Positions 11,815 through 23,661 of a stretch of DNA of 64,000 nt are shown piece by piece. Both the position numbers and the translations under genes were made by a program. Origin of the DNA: Theobroma cacao (taxonomy: Eukaryota > Streptophyta > Magnoliopsida > Malvales > Malvaceae); NCBI RefSeq assembly GCF_000208745.1, contig NC_030857.1, positions 7,572,796 through 7,636,795 of the forward strand, read 5' to 3'. Every line of letters starts with the position of its first letter. Within the stretch, counting starts at the first letter, position 1. The notes beneath the pieces were generated by a model. The model worked only from the letters and a program-made list of their open reading frames with translations. It was not told the DNA's origin and ran no database searches.

Positions 11815-12060
11815 ATTATGTTTGAGTCATTTGTATTTGATATTTGGGCTAGTTAGGTTCAAGTCATTTTGAGTTTAAGTTATTGACTTTTAAAATCAAA
11901 TGGAATTTAATTTTGGATGGATTTTTCAAATCAAGCTAGATTTTGTTAATCATAATTAGGTTATTCAAAGTCACATTCCCATTTACATGTAGCATATCTC
12001 CCATGTTGATTTTTTATACCATAAAAAAGATTTAAAAGTCATTAAATAATATAACAAGAG
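11815..12060. repeat. Dispersed repeat, copy 1 (relative at 16600-16930)
   Basis: The stretch consists of degenerate (g)ggttcaagtcatttgagtt-like phrases followed by aatcaagctagattttgttaatcataattaggttattcaaagtcacatt. The same order of phrases recurs at 16600-16930. It has no coding capacity and I cannot assign it to a transposon class. Confidence 0.5.
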
Positions 12061-12180
12061 AAAAAACTCATGTACAAGATAAGCAAGCTCGTTGGTATCA
12101 ATGTCAAGAAAGTATTCTATTTGCTTAATTTTCTCTTCTAACCCTAAATAAATTATTTTTCTAAAAATTGATCTACAACT

Positions 12181-13120
12181 TGTAACACCTCATACCTGGG
12201 ATGGTAGCAAATACGACTTTAAGGATAAGATAAAGGTCAATGGAGGTAAATTGAAGTGCTTTAAAAATGGTGAAAGGTGAAAGGTGAAAGATGAAAGGAA
12301 TATTTTAAAATAAAATAATACTTATGCGACAGGTTTTGATTTCAACTATGGCATGGTTAAGATTTATACAATAGTTTTCTCCATGGCAAGTGATTGTTAT
12401 TTACGTGAAGAAATATGTACTTTTCAATTGGTTTATACATTTGATATCATTGTGTTCTTGCCATGTGAACTGTTTTTAAGTATTTAAATTAATACATGAT
12501 TTATCATAATGTTGCAATAATGGTTTTAAAGTGCATGTTACTTGTTTATAACAGTGTAAAGATGATTTTATTATGATATAATGCTGCAAAATCAAATATT
12601 GTTTTGTATTTGCAAGATTGTCCCATTTGAGTATTAAGTTATTTATCACTATTCTGGTTTTTATTATTCAAATGTTCCACCCTTATGCTTGTTTCTCATC
12701 CTCGCCTTGTTCACTAAGCCAATGATCACTGAGTCTGTGAGACTCACATCAATATTTTTATTTTGCAAATAAGTAATCAACTTAGCGTACAGCTTGACAA
12801 AATTTTCTATCTACTTCGGTGTAGGTAAAGACATCTCATAGTACATTCTTCTGAGTCACTCTGCTGTTAGAGGTCCTTATTGTGTCAAGAGATTTTAAGA
12901 ACTTGTCTTTTGCTATAAAATGTAAAACAAATATTTATATGAGAATGAAATATGTTGTATCGAGTGAATATATGTTGTTAATGAAATTATAATGGTTATG
13001 AGATTTCCAAGAGACATGTTGTGGTTTGTTGAGTTGATGAATTATGGAGGTTTGCTCGAGACTTGGCGAGCTTGCTCACAAGCCTCAAGTGTTAATAGCG
13101 ATTAAGGAACGGTCGTTACA
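12181..13120 (+). repeat. Probable solitary Gypsy-type LTR (about 940 bp)
   Basis: The block opens with TGTAACACCTCATACC, a start typical of plant Gypsy LTRs, and closes with GGTCGTTACA, close to the GGTCGTGACA end of the LTR at 38690. There is no primer-binding site or polypurine tract at the junctions and no pol domain adjacent, so a solo LTR is the simplest reading. The expected 5-bp duplication is not visible (caact versus taacc), so the boundaries or the interpretation may be wrong. Confidence 0.45.
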
Positions 13121-13411
13121 TAACCCGAAAATCACTAAGAAGAATCTAAGTATTCTCTTCACGCTCACAAGCCACCTCAGCTCCAGTTCACAAAAGATCA
13201 TTGTGTCGTCCTCTAAAACCCCAACTTTTCATTAAAGGATAAAATGGTAAAACCTTAGGTGAGCTTGTAAATTCTTGTTTTTGACACATATCTTGAGTTT
13301 TTACCTTTGAAAAATATTACATTTTAAGTACTAAGTTGATTTAATAAGTATTAAAGGAAAGAAAAGTCAAAATAGACATGTTTTCAAGTTAATTTTTACA
13401 TCCCAAAACAA

Positions 13412-13545
13412 AAGTATCAATACCTGAAGAACAAGTATTGATACTTGCTACCCATAATGCTTTTAAAAGGGATTTTAAAGAATAAGTATCAATACTTGAA
13501 ATCCAAAACAAAAGCATTGATATTCTTATCCCAAGTATCGATACC
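13412..13545. repeat. Cluster of five palindromic AGTATCRATACTT-type motifs
   Basis: Within 134 bases the near-palindrome GTATCRATAC or a close variant occurs at about 13413, 13434, 13485, 13514 and 13533, separated by irregular spacers (two share ccaaaacaaaag). No gene is present. Such motifs occur inside plant LTRs, and the following CT-rich stretch (13610-13880) with a possible splice donor (aaggtaagag, 13886) resembles an LTR or leader region. Confidence 0.6.
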
Positions 13546-13899
13546 GAGTCATCGTTTTTATAAAAAATAAAAGGAGTAAAACAGACTTTTCACCTTAAAA
13601 TTTCCCTTTTAGGTTAATATTAAACCCCCTCAGCCTTATTCCGCCTCACTTAGCCATTTTCAGAAATCTCTCAACCTCCCTCTCATCCTACTCTCTCTAA
13701 AACTCTCACGTTTGAAGATTCAAAGATTGGTTTTGATTTTCCGAAAATACAAAAGTAAGATTTTCAGCTTTCAAACTCTTTAAACTTTGATTCCAACCTC
13801 TGATTTATACTCTTCCAACATATTCACGTTTCTCTCTCTTAAAGTTTTGAACCCAAATTGATTTTCTCTCTCTAGAAGCTTACAAAGGTAAGAGAAAAA

Positions 13900-15376
13900 T
13901 AACTTTAAGCTTCTAAGTTCCTAGTTTATGTTTGAATGGTAGATTAACTAGTTAAAAAGTTAGATTAGACTAAGGAATGAAAAATGAGTATCTTCATGCA
14001 CAATTTTGGTGGGCATAATTGTTTTCTAAGTGGTGTGAGAATTCAAACCTTGTAAGATTCACTAAGTTGGTACTATGAAATAGTAATTAATTTGGACAAA
14101 TTTCTACCACGGGCTTCATCAGCAAGGTAGCTTAATAGTAGTAACAGAAGTTTCATATCTTGATCAAAAGAGAGAATGGCATCTAATATTTTAAAGACTA
14201 AAATTTGGGGTTTATTTGATTTTTTATTTTTTATATCTAAGATGATCTTTTTGGTCACTAAGATGATTTAGTAAGTTTTGGATTTAAATCTTAAATTAAA
14301 TGATTTATTTTGTTTAAACACAAACTGATTATTCCATCAAATTAAGAAAGAAGAGTAATTAGGTTGTTTTTCCTTTAAAAAAAATCACTAAGCCAATCAT
14401 TTTATGCCATATGGTTAGGCAAAAAGAGAAAACAATCATTTCCACTCAGCAACATTTTTTGCCATGTCACAGAGACATAATCAAAATGACATGTCAACCT
14501 GTCACCTGGTATAAAAGTGTCAATTTAACTGTTGATTAACGAAAGTTAGTCAATAATTAATGAAAAAAACTTATTTGACTCAAAATAAAAATTCATAATT
14601 TTAATTAAATACAACAAAATGATAAGGGATTAGTTGACTCTTTTGATATAGTTTAGAAACTTATTTAGATATTTAACCTTCTTTTATTGATATCCTTGAT
14701 ATTCCTTCCCTTGTCATCTATTTAGAGATCCTATCTGAATCTATGAAACTACACAAGCCAACCACACAGCTTTCAAGCCAATAGCAGGCCAGGCTAGGTA
14801 TTTCTGGCGATTAAGGCCTTTGCTTAGAAGTTTCTTGTAGAAGCAATGCGGTTTAATATGATATTGTTGGATTATATCTACATGTTTATTTAATTGGAAA
14901 GTGTAAATATGGAAGTTAATAGACAGGAATCATAAGATATGGTTAACGTAAGGTACTTGTCAACAGAATTTTACACAAGTGGTCCAGAGAATTAATAAAC
15001 CGAAGAATGGACAGCTTCCAGTTGGAGAATCACACGTTCGCTTTCTGTCAGTAACTGACACACAAAAGTACAAAGATTATTCATAACATTCGCAACAAAA
15101 TACACCTTTGCAAATTTTGTAAACATGTGAAGTATTTGTGAAAGTTATTGTTTCCCCATTTTTTGGCCTTGTACACGATATATATTAATTTTTGAAAGTT
15201 GAATTGCCCTTCTGAGAAGAAATAATTTATGAAATTTAGTATATAGTGCATGAAAGTGGGAGGAAGGTTCCTTCTCTTACATGTTACTACATTTTTGCGG
15301 CATATTAATGTCTCGATATTATATTTTTTTCTCATGCAACCATTTCTCTCTCTTCTCTCTGTGTCTCTCCGCACGT
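13900..15376. other. Intergenic sequence upstream of the second small basic-protein gene
   Basis: No coding domain is recognisable. The last 150 bases look like the promoter and leader of the gene at 15377: agtatatag at 15239-15247 as a TATA-box candidate, then the block atgaaagtgggaggaaggtt shared with 7985, then a CT-rich leader (15340-15372). Confidence 0.5.
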
Positions 15377-15595
15377 ATGGATAAGAAAATAATTGAGATT
15401 AAAGAGTCGGCAATGGAGTCTGAAAGACCAGTTGAATGCGGGATTAAGAAGAAGAAGAAGGAGAAGAGGTGCCGAGTTCCTCCTATCAGGGGAAGAGTCA
15501 AGCGAAAGATCTTTGCCCTTTTGCTTAAAAAACTGAAGCTGGCAAGCCTATACTTTATTCGTCATCACCTCATTAGCAACAGCAACAACAGTTAG
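15377..15595 (+). CDS. Small basic protein of unknown function (72 aa), paralogue of the gene at 6686
   Basis: I do not recognise the family. The ATG at 15377 gives a 72-residue protein. An in-frame upstream ATG exists at 15281, but it would place 32 hydrophobic, low-complexity residues in what reads as a CT-rich 5' leader. The protein has a charged N-terminus, a VEC motif at about residues 19-21, a run of lysines, and the C-terminal motif RGRVKRKIFALLLKKLK, which matches RGNIKRRIFNKLYRRLK in the first gene, followed by a shared histidine-leucine near the end. The motif could form an amphipathic basic helix. There is no signal peptide, no transmembrane segment and no intron. Function is unknown. 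The paralogy and conserved spacing argue that both are genuine genes rather than chance frames. Confidence 0.62.
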   Translation: MDKKIIEIKESAMESERPVECGIKKKKKEKRCRVPPIRGRVKRKIFALLLKKLKLASLYFIRHHLISNSNNS

Positions 15596-17510
15596 CCATT
15601 TCTTGCTCCTTTAATTCTATAGAAAATATATTTTCAATTCTGCGCGCGGCAGCAGAAGCTTCATTAATATCAATGACCATATAAAATTAATGTCACTTAA
15701 AACTTCTTGTTGTCCAATCGTTATGCCCTTCGTATCTCATTTTATTATTCTATAATAGTAAATTCATTCCAAAAGTAGAAAAGGAAAGATTAAATAGGAA
15801 TAGTCAAAGTTTATAGGGATGGTCGTTGATGATGAGTTACTTCTAGCTTAAATATCTGCCTTAATTAAGTAGCCTGTTTTTTTTTTAAAAGGAATGTCTT
15901 TGTTATTTTGGGTTTATAATAATAAAGATGGGAAGCTTTTATTGTGTTTTGGTGAATGATATATTGATAGTTCTTCAAAGAAATTCAGTTAATTTAGCAA
16001 GGTCGAGCATTCACAACTATTAATGTTTCAGCAACATCTTTGCATTGCATCTACAGTGATGAATGAATGATACATCAAAAAAAGCTTATTTCAATAGCTT
16101 ATCCGTAAACAAGTTTACGGAATGTCAATAGGCAGCTCTCTACGTGCATTTTGTGACTAATACTCGTTCTATTTTTCTTGATGTTTCGTCTCAGCCCTTT
16201 TCAGCATTGGTTTTATTCTGGTTTTTCTAGATTAAATGATTAATCCTTGAATTGAGTCATAACTCTTTCATTTGTACTATAAACAAATAAATATATAAAA
16301 GAATTAAATTTCTTAGATATTCATTTTTTTTAAAAAGAAAAATCTTCCGTTAAGTTGTTGTCATGGTTTATGAGATCGGAGTTGCTTAGTAGAGGTCTAT
16401 TTGGATTTGATATTTTCCTTTTATCAATTTTAAATCTATTCGATCCAAAACACACACACACAAATATATATATATATATATCATTTTTTACTTTTCAAAA
16501 AAATATATATATGCTTCTTTCTTGTCTAAGTGGTCCTTTTTTCTTCTGCATGTGCCTTCTAGAATCATCAATATCATTGACATAGAAGTGGTATAATTGG
16601 GTGGGCAGGTCGATTGGTTTTAGGTCAAGTCATTTGGGGTTAAATGAAATTAGAGCCATTTTCGAGTTTGATTGGATTGTTATGGGTTCAAGTCACTCCC
16701 AGCTTTGAATTTGAGTTATTCAAGTTTGACATTTGAGTCATTCATGTTAGGTCATTTAGGGTTTCGAGTTGATTCTTAAAACCAAAAGCAAGTTAGATTA
16801 TCAATCTTAATTAATTTATTTAAGGTTACATTTTTGCATTGTGAATTCGTGATATATATCTAATTTTGATTTTTAATACAACGAAAATATTCTTTTAAAA
16901 AAATCATTCATATATATAAGAAGACAAAAACAAGTGAAGTCAAAGTCATGTACTAATTTAAAAATTTTTTACATTATATATAAACAATTTGCTTCCTAAA
17001 AACTTCATTAATAAATTTTGATTGATTGATTGATATTTAATTTTCATTTCCATTATCTCGTGGTTACGACCTTATACTAAAAGTGAAATAAAATAATGTC
17101 TAAAAATATGCATCGGTTTAGTTTTATTATCATTGAGTATTGTTTTTAGTTCATGAATTATTTTTGTTTTTAAAATTTTTTATCTATTTCTAATTATTTA
17201 TTTTCATTATTTGGTAAGAATGAAAAATAAAGGGCAGATAGAAATTAATATTTTATGTATGATCTATTAGAGTAACAACTGTCTTTAATTATAATAATAG
17301 AAAGAAATTGTTTTTTCCTAGAACGTAGAGTGGCAATGGAGTTTTCGAGACGCTTTGTATTACCTAACTCTCGAAATTGAATCGAGTGGGTAAAAGATCA
17401 AACTCAAAAAATGATACTCCCAGTATTTAAATATGTAAAATATATGAATATATCCAATGAGCAGTTTGTCTCAAAATTAAACCAATAAACAGCACAGACA
17501 AACCATAAGC
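15596..17510. other. Intergenic sequence with dispersed repeat copy 2 and microsatellites
   Basis: No gene seen. (CA)n and (TA)n tracts lie at 16449-16480. The stretch at 16600-16930 (tcaagtcatttggggtt ... aagcaagttagattatcaatcttaattaattt) is the relative of the repeat at 11815-12060. The remainder is AT-rich. Confidence 0.5.
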
Positions 17511-17527
17511 AATGTTTAGAACCCACG

Positions 17528-17533
17528 TTTATT
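17528..17533 (-). terminator. Candidate poly(A) signal of the TOL gene
   Basis: The minus strand reads AATAAA here, about 100 bases downstream of the stop codon at 17634-17632. This is a plausible polyadenylation signal, giving a 3'UTR of roughly 110-130 bases. Plant signals are loose, so this is suggestive only. Confidence 0.4.
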
Positions 17534-17631
17534 TAATAACATGAAAACTCATAATCTAATACAAAAAACTGATAACCTAACAACTGTTCACAAGCTGTAC
17601 CACTCAAAACGAAGCTGACTACTCGGGCTGA

Positions 17632-20600
17632 TCAAAATGACCTATTGGGTTTGGATGATGAAGACGACTTGGCTTTTGCAAAATCAACGAGGTCTTTGAA
17701 GAGAGCATCTTCTGGTTTTACTTGTTCGCTTGGGGTCGATGAATTAAGAGAGAGATTTTGAGTTTGTCCAACCAAGCTGTCATTAGAGGAACCTGATCCA
17801 TTATTGGAATGAGAAGCTCCACCAGTATAACTGTGCTGTTGCTCAAAGAATTGCTGTCTCTGATTATACTTAGATGGTGGTGGCGGTAGGTTTACTGTAG
17901 AACTGTCCCAGGGAGCTGGCGGAAGCTGCTCAGCATCAGCAGATTTGCTCAAGGAACCTGGTTTGTCATAAATAGGCTGTCCACTGAACACAGGCAAGGA
18001 TCCAGAGTCAACAGAACGGGAAGGAGGTGACGATGGAGCTACAGTTGAAATCAACTGTGGGGAGGGGTTTGCGTATGTATGAGTTGGAACAGAGTAAGGC
18101 GTAGGTTCACTTCTTTCAGGGGAATCCTCAGATTTGTAGGCATCACCACTAAGATAATCAACCATGCTTGCATTTCTGGCAACTGGCCTTTTTGATGATG
18201 GTGGTGGAGGAAGAAGTGGACCAACTCGCCCAGGCTCATTGTTAGGTGCTCTCCTGCCCTGTCCTTGAGAATTATCCCTAGATGATCTGTATTAAGTGAG
18301 TATGGGGATTTGTTAAATTAGATTAAAAGCAAAATACAATATAGGAAAAAGAATAAGGAGCCTTGCCACTGGTTACTCAAATCTTAAGAACCTACACTCA
18401 AAGCACTCTTTGTGTGTTAAAAACCGGATGCATTATAGAGAATAAACAAAGAAGACAAGACCACTGCATTTTCATCCATAGATTCCTGCTATTACTTCCC
18501 TTAAGTTTCAGTAATCCAATGAATACAACGAACACAATGGAGACCAGGGAATGCAACACAGCAACAAAAAATGGTAAAGTGTCCATAGACCATTTCCATG
18601 TTCTAAGTAGATGAACTAGTACAGGTAGAAGGTTCTTTGTTTGAGTTTTTCATGGTTTCAAAGTGCAGAGGCAAATCTAGTACATTGCCAATATTTCTGT
18701 TAAACTAGCAGAAAAAATGTTTGAAAAGAAAAAGGGAGGGGAGTGAGCAAGAAAAACATGAGAAAGTCACCTGTGAGCCAGCTGAACAAATTCATCTTCT
18801 GATTCATCATCCTCATGGTTAACATTAACAAGTGGCACAACAGGAGTTTCTACCACTGCTCCTGTGGTAACAGTGTTTCCTTTCATAATGTCATCATGCC
18901 GACAAAGAACACGCTGCAAATTATCATTTAGTGCCAACCCCTGAAATAAAAGTTCCTCGTCCCTGAAAAAGCAAAATCCATCATCAGCAACACTCTATCT
19001 AATAGCAGGGAAAGCAGCCGAAGATACAAACAGATTCTCACGTAGTATTATTCACAAGCAGCATGACACGTTTTTGGTAAGAACGGCATTGATCAACAAG
19101 GTCTACAATCACTTCTTGCTTCACAGCCTGCCACGATCCCAAACAGTAAGGACTAATCATTAGACTTGCATCAGGCTAACAATATTTATTAATTTAATAA
19201 CCTGGCATGTACTATGATCATTAATTTATTACATTTCTCGCAGCAGAATAAGTCAAGAAGCTCAGACAATAAAAAACTTAATATAAAGTGCAATTTACAT
19301 TTTTTCCACACCCAGACACATATATGCAATTCATAAAGAGATCAGAAAATATAAATTAATGAGATTATCTAATAAGTTTTGTAATATTCTCAACAAAGAG
19401 AATCCATTTAAGAGGATGTCAAAGGGAAAAAAACAAAGGGTAAAAAACAAGATTTACATTCAGAATGGATGAGTGACAAAGGAAGAGAGGATTGATGAAG
19501 GGCATGGAGCCAATCCCATAACTATAGATTAATGCTCAGAACAATAAACTTCGCTAGAACTCAATATAGGAATAAGTAATCAACATTTATCAGCAAGCAG
19601 ACAATCAGAAAAATTAGAACAGCATAGACCATGTGACAAGCATAATAATCCAATTGCAGGACAATGTTTTTACCTCAGGGGTCTTGGGATCCAAAGCACT
19701 AAGCATTTCCATTAATACATCTGCTAATCCACGAGCATTTTGAATCTCTGGCAAGCTGAAATAGCAAAGTTCAATCTCTGTAGAGGCTATGATAACAGAA
19801 ATAATGCAGGGGTATGCAGGAAGTTCATGGGTCAGCAGCACAGATGTTGCATGAAGATGGAAAAAGAGATGCAGCAACTGTGCAGTGGTTTATTCTGGTG
19901 TAATTAGTATAAAGAGAAAAGGAAAGCTTAAGCTTCATGTCCCAAAGTTAGAAACAATATCTTTGAACCAAAGGTAACGATGACAAAATTTCTAAGTTGA
20001 CTACAACAATCTAACAAAAGTCAAGGCTGACTGATCTTTTTATCATTTGAGTGAGTTAAAATCCAGAAAATTTTTTCTAACTTCCAATTATCCAGAATGA
20101 TTTACCTAATTTGCTTAACTATGAAGATAAAAATAAAGGATGATGTTAAAAGAAAGGTTTTCACAAAATGTCCAGAATCAGTTCTAGATTTATAAAAGAA
20201 ATAAATTTGAATATTCATTTTTACATTATTATATATTTATATAAAAAGATATTTCCAAAGGAACACAGAATAAAAATTGTTAGATATTATAATGGTATAT
20301 AATTTAGCATACACATGATTGAATATATAAATATATAAACTATTCACAGATGATTTACAATTTATATCTAGACAAAAAATAAAGCATGACAAGCAAGAGA
20401 ACAGAGATTGATCCTAGCAAAGGAGTTGTAATTTTTCAGATACCAAAACAAATCTTCCTTTTTTGCAATCTATTTCATATTGAACTAAGAAGCTTTGGCC
20501 AAAACAAAAAAATGAAAACAGAACTAAGAAAGCACATATTCAAAAATAATTTCAGTGAAGCAATGGTTTCAAAATCTTTGTCCTGGCAAACATGATTTGT

Positions 20601-23600
20601 ATCAAAAAACAACCACATAAACTACAGCCAGAATATATAATGGTTTTAGCACATAAAGTACCTAAGACCAGAAGCATCAGACTGTAGAGAGGCCTCAATA
20701 GCGGCATCTTCATATGCTGAAGCAGGATGGTGAGTAACTGGATGGGTCTGAGGTGGAGTAAATAATGGAACACTATTCTCTTCTCGAGGAGGAAATTCAA
20801 CGCCAGCAGCCTGAAAAAAGAATGAAAAAGAAGAAAAAAAAAGAGTAGTTAACTTCAAGAAACTATCATAGATTGATATGATGGAGAAATCACTATACAG
20901 AAAATTTGACTTTCCAAACAGCATAAACAAGAAGCCAATGATTCTTAGTATTGACAGGTGTAAGAAGTCAATATACAAATTTTACAACACCAAAATTGCT
21001 CTACGAAACCTCAGAAGAAAAATAAAGAAAGACAATATATAAGGTAATTAACTGAAGAGTTCAGGAGGGAAGAATCACGAAGTTACAAGAGTAGGATGAG
21101 TTTGTATCTGTGAGTGTGGATAAAGTTATTCAATTTTTTTGATATTTTATTCCATAACAACACAAACCAACAGAAAAGTATAAATATTGAACAGCAAATA
21201 GGATGCTGTCAGTTAATACATCAAACTAATGGATGAAATTTACAGGTCAATAAAAAACTAAGAAACTGCAGCAGGATTATACAAACATAACCAATGAACC
21301 TAAACTCTTTCTGCAGAAACTACCAAATTAAGTCAAAAGAGACTATACTGAAAGATATAAATAGAAAAGTTAAGCATAGCCTCATGATATTGGAATTAAT
21401 ATTTTCTGGAAATCATGACAATAAGTGTCTAAAGCTAAATTTGGATAAAAACTATCTGAATGCATTTGCTAGCCTTTGTTTCCTTTTCCTTTTGCTGTTG
21501 AGAATGGGATTTCATCGGCAATGATTTAATAATTAAAATGCATTCTCAACCATGGACACAAATAACTCTAAATCACAAAATATATTGTTATAAATTAAAT
21601 AATTACAGTTCTTTCAGTCACCAAAACCTTGGGCTGCACAGACAAATCTACACATAGTATTGTGTAGGCAATTGCCCCACTGAACTTTTAAAAATTTATT
21701 GAAATTATACAGAAAAATTTAAAANATCCCCCCCCCCCCCCCCCCCCCTCCCAAAATTGAAAATATTGAAACTTTTAATGAAAATAATACTTTTGCCCCT
21801 CTGAAATTTATTCAAACCTAAAATTTCAAGCCTATGAATCTTCTTGAGTTAACCATCAATTTAATTTAGACTATCATTATTGTATAAGAAATCCAAAAAA
21901 AAAATTATAATAAAAAATTCTAACATTTATTTTATGTAAAACTATATATATCACCTTTCATGACATTAGTAAGGAAATATGCATGTCATTTATAAAAATA
22001 TTATATAAACACATTGTTTTCAACTTGATATTCGATGTTTTTCGCAAATGAAACAAAACCTCCATATAGCTAGTAATTTAAAAACTTTTTATGATGAACT
22101 TTCTTTTCTTCACAAAAGAAAGGGCTGTGTTGAATTTAAGATATTTATCAAGGCTTCATTTCACTTTTATTACTTAAACTAAACCTAAGTCAATGTTTAA
22201 TGAATTGACTAAAGTAAACAGTCATTTAGATAATTTTGCTCCCACTGATATAAAATTCTACATCCATCCCTGTTGGGCTATTAAGACACTTATCCGGTTC
22301 ATGTTTCAAGAAAAGATAAATTAGAGAATATGAAAGGGGAAGGAGAAAATTATCACACTCCAGTTTTCTACTGCATAGTTTTAACCAACAAATAAAACCT
22401 GTTTTCTCTATGGTCAAAACATAAGGTAGAAATTTAAGTTATGTATTACATGCATTGAAGTGCAGAAAACATTGAACCTGATATATTCAGGCACAAAAAG
22501 AACATGCTCGAAAATATTTTTGTTTGGAAAAATAGATGCTTAAGAAGAACCAACAAAAGAAAGGAGGGGCGCATAAAGGTACAATAGAACATTTACCCGT
22601 AATTCATTATATGCCGCAAAATATTGAGGATACCTCCCCCTAGATCCTCCAAAGGCTTCTTGCCATGTGTCTATCAAAATAAGTATCTTTTCCCTGACAT
22701 TCAAGTCAGGCTGCACAGTTAAACCAGAAGAAGCATACAAGTAGTAAGTACCAGAAAGGGAGAAAAATAAAAAGAAATGTCAGGTATCACAGGCCAGGCG
22801 AAGATAAGGCACCTTCTTCTTTACTATTTTAACCATTTCATGCAAGATATCGCGCTCCACAATCTGCTGAAAAACATGCTCACCACAATTTTTGCTGAGA
22901 GAATCCAATACCTAGACCAATATAGAGCAGATATGAGGTATCAAATTACTTTTTTATCATCATGCACCACTAAGCAAAGGCAGGATGGTACCAAGTTCAT
23001 ATTCACTAGAGACCACATGATTAAAGAAAATTAAGACAACCTAGATATAGATATTTTTACACAATTGACTTCAAATAAAAATTTAAAAGAGCTATATTTA
23101 TGATATCTGAACAAGGGGAGAAAAATGTAACTCACAAAAAGTGATAGCAGCTGTATTTTTGGATTTTTACTGCCCAGGCGCTTCTTGAGGACCTTCAAAG
23201 CATCCTTAGCTTGGCTGCAATAGGCATGTAGAGAATGTCAATGAACTCAACAAACATTTTCATTGAAGTCCTGATAAGTTAAGGATCCACCATGCATCAG
23301 GAGTGTTAATAAGTGGCTGGGCTCAAGTAATAATGAGGCACTAATGAACTCAACCAAATAGCAGGACGACCATGCAAATTTCATAAGGAAGGGTGCGTCA
23401 GGTCTATGCAAAACCCCTTGAGAGGAGAAAATCATCCTTCAAATGATTAAATAGGAAATGGCAATATACACAATGCATTCCTTAGAAGCAGTCTAGATCT
23501 TTCTGCCTATTCAAACATTTTCACCCAAATTCAGACCCTTTAATGCTTTTCCTAGTAAAAGTGATAACTACAACCCAAGAGCAACTCAGGCACAGAAAGT

Positions 23601-23630
23601 GCACAAGGAAGACATTAAAGACAGGAAATT

Positions 23631-23661
<31 letters not shown>

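Noticed and set aside
12176..13125. Firm call of a 5-bp target duplication around the LTR at 12181-13120
   Set aside because: Flanks caact and taacc do not match, so the LTR is reported at moderate confidence without a duplication.
6686..15595. Assignment of the small basic proteins to the DVL/ROTUNDIFOLIA-like family
   Set aside because: They lack the conserved C-terminal block of that family; only size and basic character agree.
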